Below, piece by piece: positions 44,202 to 54,300 of a stretch of 64,000 nt of DNA. Positions within the stretch are counted from its first letter, which is position 1; each line of letters opens with the position of its first letter. Location of the stretch: contig OY997593.1 in the NCBI GenBank assembly GCA_963921825.1, positions 54,172,039-54,236,038 on the forward strand. Direction: 5' to 3'. The translations under genes were made by a program, and so were the position numbers. Source of the stretch: Erodium maritimum (taxonomy: Eukaryota > Streptophyta > Magnoliopsida > Geraniales > Geraniaceae). The notes under the pieces were generated by a model. It did no database searches. It was not told where the DNA came from and worked only from the letters and a program-made list of their open reading frames with translations.

Positions 44202-46794
44202 TGTAAAGACCGGGGAAATTAATATTTAAGTTATTAAATATTAACGTCGAGGTTTGGGAACGAGTTTAAATTTTGGATCGAGTTCAAAAAAAAAGGGAAA
44301 AAGAAAAGAAACCAAAAGAAAAAAAAGGAATCAGGGTTGGGCCTGATCAGACTCGACTTTGGGCCGAGACAGACCAGGCCCATCGCACGCGCGCGCCAAC
44401 GTTGGCCCAAGGCCCACGCACCCAAACCCTAGCACACAAAACTCGCCCCAGCGCCGCTTCAGTTCCATTTGCATGCACGAAGTTCGGGGCGCGTCTTCAA
44501 CTGCACTCCCGAGCTTCGTCTTCCTCGTCTCACCTCCGTTCATCGTCGCCGGAGTTACAGCGCCTCCCTCGCCTCACCCTTCTTCCTCCACCCTCGCACC
44601 TCCCTCGCCACCAAACACCACTCCCGTACCAGAAACCACTGTTACCCCTTCTCCTCCTTCGATTCGAACACCACCGCCACACCAGAGCTTCGCCGAGCCC
44701 TCATCGGAGAAAATCAACGACGGTAAGTCACGTCCCGACCATATCCGTCTTCCCCTTCCCTTCTTTTCTGGAAATCGAACACGAGCAAGCTTGTTTGGGG
44801 CCGAGCTTGGCCGGAGGTGCTCGCCGGAGTTCTTCGATCCAGATCCGAGCTTCCCAACGCTAGCGAAGACGCTCGCCGTCAGATCTGGACGGAGAACCAC
44901 GCCGGCGACCTCCCCCCCACCTCTCCTTCTCCTCATGACGCTTCCACGCCGCCAAAAACCACCTTTCCTGAGCTTCCTGTCACCATCCTCACCGTCGAGA
45001 ACCACACTCGAGCGCCGCCGCCGTGGCCAGAATAGTACCGGAACCCTAGCCGTCTCTGACATGAGCGAGCTTGGGCTCGGGCCTGGAACAACACTCGAGC
45101 TCGGGCCTTAGCTCTTGTATGGGCCTTGGGCCGGACTAGGTTTGGGCCTCGGGCCTGGGCTGGATCTGAGGTCCGGGTCCTCAGCCGGGTTTGGGTTCGG
45201 GTCTGGGTCGGGCTTGGGTCAGGTCCGGGCTGGATGACTTGGACGGGTCGGATCTGGGTCAGATTCGGGTCCGGATCTCGGACTCGGGTCGGATCCGGGT
45301 CAGGCCAGATTAATTAATTAATTAATAATTTGGACTTAAAATCAGATAAATACCTGGACTTCGGACAACTTACCAGACTTCTAAAGGACGTTTGGAAAAC
45401 GAACTTTTCGACTTAAATTATTAATTTGAGGACTGTTACAAGTTGGACCGGGACTGATAACGGTCCCTTTTGTGTTAAAACCAGGCCTTTACCCCGAGCA
45501 CGGAGAAGACCGGAGTTGGCCAGGACGTCAGCAGCTGGGAGACGCAGCTGTTGGTTCTTCTAGACGTAGGGATTACCTCGAAACCCGCTTTATTACGGTC
45601 GTTCTAGAATGCATATAGGGAAACCTAATAATCGGATAAAGAACTAGTATGCTTGTAGGATGAGAACAACTAGCATAGGCGATTGAACTGTGAACATTTA
45701 CGATTTCAGTCTTGGGAATTTTTGTGCTGGTAGAATCGGGCCATGTCGCGCCTGTAGGACTGTTTGCTGAGTGTATCTGATTGTGTGCTCTGTGCTGCTT
45801 GAACGGTTAATAAATAACGAACATGAAAACGAGTAGAGTTGAACTTGGTGATGCATATTAGTGATTGAGTCACCTTCCTGTTTCTCTGATTTGTTGAACT
45901 GGGGATGTTGGGGTTTGAATACCGGTCAAGCCGGTAGGGGTTACCACGTGGAGTGTGGTGTCGGTAAGTAATGGTAAGTGCGGAACAGTTGTGAGTGTAA
46001 TTAAGGGTCAAAGCATATTGTATTCGGGGTAACATGTCGTTGCTATGTGTGGGCAAGTGTGCCATGATTGTTATGATGTAAATCATTGGTTGTGATATGT
46101 TCGGCTGAGTGATAGACCGACGTGATCATGATTGTGGTGGTGGTGCTTGAATTTGACTGAGTATTGTTGTGTCTGTGACATTTAGTGTTTTTCGTGTTAT
46201 TTGTCGTCTTACTCCGATGCTACGTGTTCCGGAGAGACTTGTTTCACCCCGATGATATGTGTCCCTTCGGGGATGTTTCTGGGAGGATATCTTGTTTCAC
46301 CCTGATGATCTGGATCGCTTTGGAGACATTTTCGAGAATCCCGATGATATGTGTTCCTTGTGGGAACGTTTCCGGGAGTCCCGACGATGTGTGTCCCATC
46401 GCGACCAAGGGGTATTTCGGTACGAAGTATTGGTTTGTGTGTGGTTCGGAGTCTTGTGGCTTAAATCATCTGTATTTCCGTAACTTTGGGTGTCTTACTT
46501 GGTTTGTTCTCGTCGTTGTATGCTTGGCGTAATGGTTGGTGATTGAGTTAAAGTTGGTATGGTTAGACCATTGAGCGTCAGGTTAAAAGGGGTTTGTCTT
46601 TAAATTGGCTTAAGGGTTGCACCTTCATATCAAACTTTTAATGTAATTTAAATTGTGGAATAACATTTTTGGTAAATCCGTGATAAGAAGGCTTTTATGG
46701 TTTTCCCTACTGAGCGTCAAGCTCACCCCTTTACCGTGTTTTCTACAGGTAGTGGCCTTGACTTGGAGTAGAGGACATCGCGGAGCATGGGGCT
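44202..46794 (+). mobile_element. LTR C of the long-LTR family, 3' truncated
   Basis: Begins TGTAAAGACCGGGGAAATTAATATTTAAG. Contains a GC-rich leader segment with Pro/Ser-rich frames (44359-45111), a GGGTCGG-rich repeat (45120-45305), CCGATGATATGTGTCCC repeats (46200-46400) and the CTACTGAGCGTCAAGCTCACCCC box (about 46708). The last roughly 300 bp are missing. Homology stops at CATGGGGCT (to 46794), where a primer-site sequence of opposite orientation begins. Confidence 0.82.
44359..45111 (+). other. Pro/Ser-rich open frame inside LTR C
   Basis: 250 codons without a stop in a GC-rich part of the LTR, rich in Pro, Ser, Arg and Leu with no recognisable domain. LTR D has a 251-codon frame at a matching place (49888-50643, minus strand) and LTR F has a 127-codon frame (56944-57327). 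GC-rich composition alone lowers stop frequency, so coding is unproven. Confidence 0.3.
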
Positions 46795-46803
46795 CTGATA
46801 CCA
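46791..46803 (-). other. Primer binding site (initiator tRNA-Met) on the minus strand
   Basis: The plus strand reads GGCTCTGATACCA, so the minus strand gives TGGTATCAGAGCC, three bases after the LTR terminus at 46807. It marks LTR E as the 5' LTR of a minus-strand element whose internal region is gone. Confidence 0.82.
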
Positions 46804-46806
46804 AAT

Positions 46807-47572
46807 TGTCACGCCCCAAATCTGGTTTTGCCCAGACTCGAGACGTGACTAAAGATTTACAGTAAAATAAAAATAATGAGATAAAATAAAGTTTCCAAAT
46901 GATATAAATCCTTCAAAATGTAAAGAGTCACAGCTCAAACGGTAAAACACAATATCGAACATAAAATATTACACGTCTCTAAAACTAGCTAAACCCTCAA
47001 GCTCCGAGAGTCCGGCTAATACTGCTCCCGTTCAACACCTGAAACACCACAAAGACAGGAGGGGTGAGCTTACGCTCAGTAGGGAAAATGCATAACCAGT
47101 CACCCTTTTAGTTTAAAAAACAGGAGTTCACAAGTTCATTCAAATCTTAATAAAACAAGAAACCAAACCGATGATGAAATACGGAGGCAAACCGAATGTT
47201 TAACAATTTCAAAGAGTCGATAACGATCATAAGGAAATAAAGGAATCGCTGCATTTCTTAAATACTCAATAGAAGATCGAACGTTCAAGTAATGTCGTGG
47301 GACATGAAGTCGCCACCCTCCGATCCACAATACTCGTTGTGTCATGTCGGATTTTCCCTCGGTCCAGAGGAGACGCATAACGTCGCAAAGACGTATAACG
47401 TTGAGAATGCCGGAAACATCCCTAGGAGGACGCATATCATCGGGATTCTCAGATCGTATCCAAAGGACCACATGTCATCGGGACAATAAAATAATGTCGT
47501 GGGACATGTAGTCGCCACCCTCCGATCCACAATACTCTCTGTGTCATGTCGGATTTTCCCTCGGTCTAGAGG
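46807..47572 (-). mobile_element. LTR E, 3' part (minus-strand element)
   Basis: Starts TGTCACGCCCCAAATCTGG (LTR end in reverse), with the GGTGAGCTTACGCTCAGTAGGG box at about 47062. It includes a partial tandem duplication of about 200 bp (GTCGTGGGACATG[A/T]AGTCGCCACC at 47293 and 47495). The other part of the same LTR continues at 50715 after an insertion. Confidence 0.8.
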
Positions 47573-47757
47573 TATAGCATCCCGCCGTCCCACACAGGGC
47601 CCCACGCGCGGCGATGTTAGGTCTGCAGCCCAATACACCCCAACCCCTCTGGTGTATTGTCCACAGACAAATACCAACATAGGTTGTTGGTGAGACATGA
47701 ACCCAATACCTCACCCTTTATAGCATTTCCTTGAGTGATGCTATCACCAATTGAGCT
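47573..47757 (-). mobile_element. tRNA-derived SINE-like segment joined to LTR D
   Basis: The minus strand reads AGCTCAATTGGTGATAGC (box A-like) and, about 50 bp on, GGTTCATGTCTCACC (box B-like), as in plant tRNA-derived SINEs. It is followed by about 110 bp of body rich in TATTGG/GGGG words. It lies between the LTR D terminus and the AGAGG duplication, without its own duplication or poly(A). Confidence 0.6.
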
Positions 47758-50714
47758 GGTCACGCCCCAAATCCAGTGTTGACCGGATCCGAGGCGCGAC
47801 TTAGTGAAATATCGAATAAAGACAAATTAAGATGAAATAATAACTAACAAAGATAAATAGTATAAAACAACGGAGTTAAAATCCCTGAGTCCTACGCTCA
47901 GTAAAATACATAAGTTCAAAATAACCGTCTCGTCACTACGAAAATATAGTAAACAAAACCGGACCCTCGCTAGCCCCATGATCTGCGATGTCCTCTACTC
48001 CAAGTCAAGATCACTACCTGTAGAAAACACAATAAAAAAAGTAGGGGGTGAGCTTGACGCTCAGTAGGGAAAACCATCAAAACCTCCTTATCTCGAATTT
48101 TCCAAAACGCTTTTCCATTATTCAAAATATGACGAAGGTCTTAACGCTATACGACATTTAAACCAAAAGAAAGCCAAAACCCCTCTTAAGCTCGGATGCT
48201 CAAAGTCCAAAACTGCCAACACCTATTCCACACAACGCGTACCCTGAGGACACACCACAGAACAACCCAAACACAACTTTCCAATACTTATTCAACGGAA
48301 ACCCCAAGTACCCTCATAGACATTCCAAATAAGGCATTCTCAAACACACACTCATAACTAAGGAAGGCATCCAAGGTCACAACACAACAATATTCATTCA
48401 ATTCAAGCAATTTCAATTACGTGGCCCGTAGCCCTCGCACGGTCTAGGGAGCAACCCTCTCGGCCCGGCGTAACCGCACACAACTTCCCCAACACAAATT
48501 CGGGATAGGCAGTCGGCCTCATCGCGGACGCAGCGTTTTACCGATGGACGGAAGGCAGGGAAATCGCCTCTTCGCGACCTCGTCTCTCGCGGTGCTCAAC
48601 ACAGCGTTTTACCGAGTGCTGCTCGGAAGGTAGGGAAATCACCTCTTCGCGGGACACAGCGTTTTACCGACTCCCGGTCGGAAGGTAGGAAAACCACCTT
48701 TCTCATGTAACCCAAGTACCCCAACAACAATACCCTACCGATTACGAGCCAGAAGGTACGATACACCTGACGGAAGTACTTCTCTCACACTTTACCGGCC
48801 GCGCATCAAAACAATCGCAATCACACTCACAGACAGGGCCACAACATATTTCAACAACCACCACAGCCAATAGGTGCACGCTCACAATCACAATCACACT
48901 TCAACAATCATCAAAGTCAACAGGTGCACGCTCACAGTCACAATCACATTTCAGCAATAACCACAGTAAACAGGCACATACCATCACTTACCGATACCAC
49001 TCTCCACGTGGTTACCCCACCGGCTTTACCGGTATCCCCAAGCATTCCCAATCCAATATATCAAGTAAAATAGGGAAAAGCACTCAAATCACTAATCATG
49101 CGTTCTCTAGTCAATTCTACCCATTTTCTTATTCGTTATTTATTAACCGTTCAAGCATCAAAGGCATACACAGATACATTCAGCACACAAGTCCTACGGG
49201 CACAACATGGCCCGATTCTACCAGCACAACAATTCCCAAGACAGAAATCGTAAAAGTTCACAATTTGATACGTCTACGCTAGTTGTTCGTTGCCTATATG
49301 CATACTAGTTCTTTAGTCGTTTTATTAGGTTTCCCTATATGCATTCTAGTAATCCGTAATAAAGCGGGTTCGAGGTAATCCCTACCTCTTGAAGAACTAG
49401 CAGCGGCATCTCCTACCTGTTGAAGTCCTGGCCCCACCGGTCTTCTCTACTCTCGGGGTCACGGCCTGGTTTAACACAAAAAAGGGACGTATCAGTCCCG
49501 GTCCAACCCGTAACGGTTCTCAAAATTAGCAATCTAATCCAAAGTTCGATTTGTCCAAGATTCCTTTAGCAGTCTGATAAAAATCTGAAGCCCAGGCAAT
49601 TAACTGATTTTAATCAAAGTCATTAATTTAATAATTAATTAAGTAAACCAGATCTGCCTTGACCCGGCCCGGCCCGAGTCCGACCCGAAACCAGGTCCGA
49701 ACCCGGTCCAGAACCGGACCTAGGACCTGACCCGAGCCCGACCCAAACCCGGTCCAGACCCGAGTCCGAACTCGGCTCAAACCCGGTCCAGGCCCGAGTC
49801 TTGGGTCTGGCCCAAGCCTTGCCCAGGCCCAGGCCTGTCCACGGCCCGTCTTCGACCAGCCCAGTTCCCCAGCCCGTCAGACACGAGCTAGGGTTCAGGC
49901 GTCCCTCCAGCCCTCTCCGATGACGGCGACGGCGCCGGGATCCTCGACGGTGGCTTTAGTAGAGGTGGAGAAGCGTCTGAAGCTCGTGTAGATGGCGGAG
50001 AGGGCGTCTGGCACGAGATTGAAGCTCCTCCGGCCAGAACTGAGGCGGTGAGAGTTCGCCGGAGGGGATATAACCCCAGATTTGAGTGCGCGACTCCGGC
50101 GACTCTTCCCCGGCAACAACTCGGACAGAACGAGTCCGAGCTCGCTCGAAAATCAGAGAAGAAGGGACATGGAGTATGGATCTGAGTCGAGAGAAGCTCA
50201 CCGGTGCAAGCTTCGTTCGATTCCGGCGAGAAGTACTTTGAATCGAACGGGGCGACGGCGATATATGCGAATCGAGGAGGGTGAGGGCGAAGAGAGGCGG
50301 GGTTCGGGGTTGAGACGAAGGTGAAGAAGAGAAGAGAGGGGAAGGGGAAGATGAAGCCAGGAAGATGACCAGAGTTATCTGGGTTGTGAGGCGGACGGCG
50401 AGGTTCGGGAGATCCGGTTCGAGAGAGGAACGGCGAGGGGATTGTTCTGACTCGGGAGGTGTGCGCTACAGTGGGAGGAGAAGCGTCACGTGGGGTTTTA
50501 AAGGTAGGGTTTGAGGCGTCTGGGCCCTGGGCCGAGTTGGGTGCGCGCGCGCGTGTGGGTTGTGTCCGGCTCGGCCCAATTCTAGTCTGGTTGACCCAAA
50601 AACTGAGTTGTTCCCTTTTTTTTCTCTTCTTTTTTTTATTCAAAAATCAACTCGTTCCCAACCTCGACGTTAATATTTAATAATTTAAATATTAAGTTTT
50701 TCCCGATCTTTACA
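47757..50714 (-). mobile_element. LTR D of the long-LTR family
   Basis: The right end (minus-strand start) is TGTAAAGATCGGG. The left end reads TGGTCACGCCCC, one base off the usual TGTCACGCCCC. The GGTGAGCTTGACGCTCAGTAGGG box is at about 48045. It has a TTTTACCGA...GGAAGG minisatellite at about 48530-48780 and a GC-rich leader with a 251-codon Pro/Ser-rich frame (49888-50643). With the SINE-like piece it forms a 3.14-kb unit flanked by AGAGG (47568-47572 and 50715-50719), inserted into LTR E. Confidence 0.85.
48530..48790. repeat. Minisatellite of about 60-bp units in LTR D
   Basis: Units built around CACAGCGTTTTACCGA ... GGAAGGTAGGGAAATCACCTC, about four degenerate copies. It occupies the same internal position as the VNTRs of the other LTRs but has a different unit. 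Confidence 0.75.
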
Positions 50715-51955
50715 AGAGGAGGCGCATAACGTCGCAAAGACGTATAACGTCGAGAGTGCCGGAAACATCCCTAGGAGGACGCATATCATCGGGATTCTCG
50801 AAAACGTCTCCAAAGGACCATATGTCATAGGGAACCAAGGTAATACTCCCGCAGGACGCATACGCTCGGGTGAAAATAATCAAGAAATCAATCCCCGTAG
50901 GGTAAACCATCCAATTGCCCCGCAGGGTCCGTAACCATTGCCCGCAGGCTCGATAATCAATACCCTGCAGGGTGCATATCCATTGCCCACAGGCTCGATA
51001 ATCAATGCCCCCGCAGACTCAATAACCAATGCCCCGCAGGGTCCCTAACCGTTATCCCGCATGATCAATAACCAATGCCCCGCAGGGTCCCTAACCGTTA
51101 TCCCGCAGGATCAATAACCGATGCCCCGCAGGATCCCTAACTGTTATCCCGCAGGATCTGCCAAACGATACCCCGCAGGGTCTACCTAACATTATCCCGC
51201 AGGATCTACCAAACAATATCCCGCAGGATCTACCAAGAAATGTTCCGTAGGATCACTCAAAAAATACCACGCGGGGTCTACAACCAATCATAGAAATACA
51301 CACGTTCATCAATACACACCACACGGGATTCATACCCATAACTACACTTACTTGTACTTACCTCTTGCCCTCCACCGGTCAATCGATCACCTGATCGTGC
51401 CTCCTTGGCACAACCAGTCATACTCGATCAACCATTCAATCATTTAAGCATTCAATCAATTAACCAATGATTCAAGCATTCAAGTTCAACATTTAAACAT
51501 TCAAGCATGCATTCGATCTAGTTTCATTAGACTCTTGATTATCCTTATGACTAGCAAACAGGCATGTGAAGCTAACACACAACTAATCCGACGGCTCATC
51601 ACGGCCTCTCTACCAGTAAATCAATTCCCAAGTATTGAAAGCGAGTTAACTAGTGATTTGCATCCTAATCATGCATTTCTAGACTCGTCCGGTTATTAGT
51701 AATCGAAAGACGTTTATTCTAGTGATTTGCATCCTATATGCAATTCTAGGACCTTTCCGATTTTATTAACCTAATAGGCATACTAGTAATGAAATACTCG
51801 AGTAGTTAGGACTTTCCCTACCTTGTGGTCTTCCTCTAAAACTCTGCTGTAAAGCCGGTTAGTCTCTACTCCGTTCTTCACACGGGTTCCGGCGTGATCT
51901 TTGTTCTTCTAACTCGGGTCCAAGTTCTTCGTTCTCGAGCGAAGTCCCGTCTATG
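50715..51955 (-). mobile_element. LTR E, 5' part, with a long minisatellite
   Basis: Continues LTR E after the LTR D insertion (AGAGGAGGCGCATAACG). Matches the interior of LTR A and LTR F in reverse, through the ACACGGGTTCCGG stretch at about 51888. It stops at about 51955 without reaching the LTR terminus, so it is truncated there. Confidence 0.8.
50890..51290. repeat. Minisatellite: CCCCGCAGGGTCC / TATCCCGCAGGATC units
   Basis: About 13 to 14 units of roughly 28-32 bp alternating CAATGCCCCGCAGGGTCCCTAA and CCGTTATCCCGCAGGATCAA types. The same unit in LTR A (about 4650-4790) has only four to five copies, so copy number varies strongly between LTRs. Confidence 0.9.
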
Positions 51956-51959
51956 TTGA

Positions 51960-53100
51960 CAAATAAATGTTTCATTTGAAACAGGTTAAATTTTGAACTT
52001 GTTTTCAAAACCTCGGACCAACGTCAATTAGGTGGGTAGAGTTAAGAGGTCTAAGTCGTGTGCTCAGTGACACAAGTGAAAATATTTGATGCGTAGAGTG
52101 GGAACGACACAAATCTTGATTGTCTCAATGGTTGTTTAAATTTGAATCTCTTTTTTATGATGGTTACATCGCTTGATTGAGATCCTTACCCCATTGACTG
52201 TAAGGTACAGTGATCGGTGAAGCCGAATGGTTGAGATCGGTAGTGGGTTAATGAGCAATGATCAAACCGTTATAAACCGGTCGTTGAGTAAATTATTTGT
52301 TAAGTGTGTTACCGCCGTGATTGGTCGTTCCATGATTGATAAGATTAAAGGGTTGATTTATTGAAGTGTATCGAGGTGTGAACTTATTGAAGTCTTGACT
52401 TCTTGACTTATTGAAGGGTTAAAAGGTTAAGATGTTGACTGTTATTTAAGGAATTAAAACTGTGATGATAATCCAATTGGGATGAGATTTAAGAGAAGAG
52501 TAGAAGTCGTGTATTCTTGCGCTCTTTTTAAGTGTATTGTGTCTATTCCGATGCTCCGTGATCCGGAAAGACTCGTTCTATCCTATGCTTCGTGATACGG
52601 GACTGGTTTTACTCCTATGCTTCGTGATACGGGACTGGTTACACCCCTATGCTTCGTGATACGGGAAGACTGAGTCGATGATGCTCCGACACCATACTTT
52701 GTTGTACTATTCTAATGCTGCGTGTTCTAGAGTGATGAAATGTTAGTTGTGTGTTAGCTTCACATGCTTGTTGCTTTGCGAATTGTGTGAGTTGATTGAG
52801 ATTGTTCCTCCTATGGGAGTTTTTTGATTTGATTGAATACCGTTGATTGCTGTTGTGAGACGCACTAAGTTGCGGCCTTCTCTGCCTATATATAAAGTAT
52901 TATATATATCTACTGAAACAAGTGTAGTTGGTCTTTTTATGATCTTTGTGGGACGCGCGTGAACGTCCTTGTGTTTTGATCGAACCGGTTGTTCTAAACG
53001 AGACTTCGTACTACCGATCCAAGTAGGATCCCTTTAAGACGCATGGGAATGTCCCTTTATGATAAATCGAACCACTTGAGTTAAATTGAATTATGATTAC
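51960..53100 (+). other. Diverged LTR-like or internal retroelement DNA
   Basis: CTATGCTTCGTGATACGGGACTGGTT is repeated three to four times at 52555-52670, recalling the CCGATGCTACGTGTTCCGG repeat of LTR C. No LTR terminus or primer site was found, so the class is uncertain. A degraded 5' end of the element that ends at 59785 is possible. Confidence 0.4.
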
Positions 53101-54300
53101 TTACGTTTTAAATGCAACGAGTACACGAGATGTCCCGTGTTTACAGTCCGAGAGGGACCTGGAGTCGCCCCGTTGTGGGCAGAGCCAGACACCAGCCGTT
53201 GGTCTGGCAGGGACAGCAAGCGCCAGGGTGCGGCTTCCACAGTGCACCAGAGTTTTGAGGTAGACCGGTAGGGTCACCATCGAGCGTCCCTCCAGTCGCA
53301 GAGTCGACTCAGGCGACCCCTATGGATGAGGTGGTTCGCGCAGTACCAGCAGCGCTTAGCGCTCAGCAGGAGACAGTAGTACCGGCACCAGAGTCTGTGC
53401 CTACGGCCGACGCCATCACTATCGAGAGGTCAGGTCAGATGCACAGCAACACGGCCAGACTCTCAGAAATTTTCGTAGTTTGAGTACACCAATCAATCCC
53501 GGGGGGGTTCAGACCCCGAGGCAGTTGTAGTATGGTTGGAGCGGATTACCCGCAACTTTGTTACTTCAAGAGTTTTTGGTTGGTCATCTGAGAATATTTT
53601 GGCGACCGTTCAGCTTGAGAGAGAAGCATGATACTGGTGGCAGCATGTGCAGATCAGGGTTGGAGGTGACTTTTAGTTGTTCATTATATTGTTCTTGGAA
53701 CAATATTTTTTCCCTCGATCCGTTCGAGAGGACCAACACCAGCAGTTGTTGGATATGCAGCAGAGAGGGATGACCGTCTCTAAGTATGAGGCGAGGTTCA
53801 CTTTCATGTACCGCTTCGCGCCGATGGCACAAATCGAGAAGAGCCGCTACGGGCGTTAGAGAGAGGACTCACCCCGTCTGTCGCAGATCGAGTTATTACC
53901 TTTAGAATGAGGATTTTCTGTACTAGTGAATCAGGCGCTAGCTGTTGAGAAGCATCTTCAGGAGACCGCCAGAGCGCGGAGGAACAGGCCGAGGCCGAGT
54001 GGCTTCCTAAAGCCGTCAAGGAGTCGCAATACTAAGAGGAAAAAGACCTCAGGATGGTTTCAACCACGGACCCAGTCCGATGGGACACGACGGGTTGGGG
54101 CAGCAGCGTCGGTTGGACCTGCCCCGGAGGCACAGTTTTTTCCTTCGTGCAAACAGTTTGGACATCTGAGCCGGAACTGCTCATGGAATGTTGTATTCAC
54201 AAACCGTCCTACAGGTCGGCCTACGAGAGCCGATAAGAGGACATGCTATCGCAGCAGCAGATTCTTCCACCACCACCGAGAGGAGGACTTCTGTTTTAGC
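53101..54300 (+). pseudogene. Ty3/gypsy gag remnant of the long-LTR family
   Basis: Plus-strand frames give QQLLDMQQRGMTVSKYEARF then TFMYRFAPM (about 53742-53830), the conserved C-terminal part of plant gypsy capsid. Gln/Arg-rich sequence follows, then a zinc knuckle near 54145 reading FPSCKQFGHLSRNC, in which the first Cys has become Phe. Stops and frameshifts are numerous. It is in the same orientation as the polypurine tract and LTR at 56507-59785. Confidence 0.78.

Noticed and set aside
50890-51290. CRISPR-like regular repeat array
   Set aside because: Units alternate and diverge, spacers are not unique, and the array lies inside a plant LTR. It is a minisatellite.
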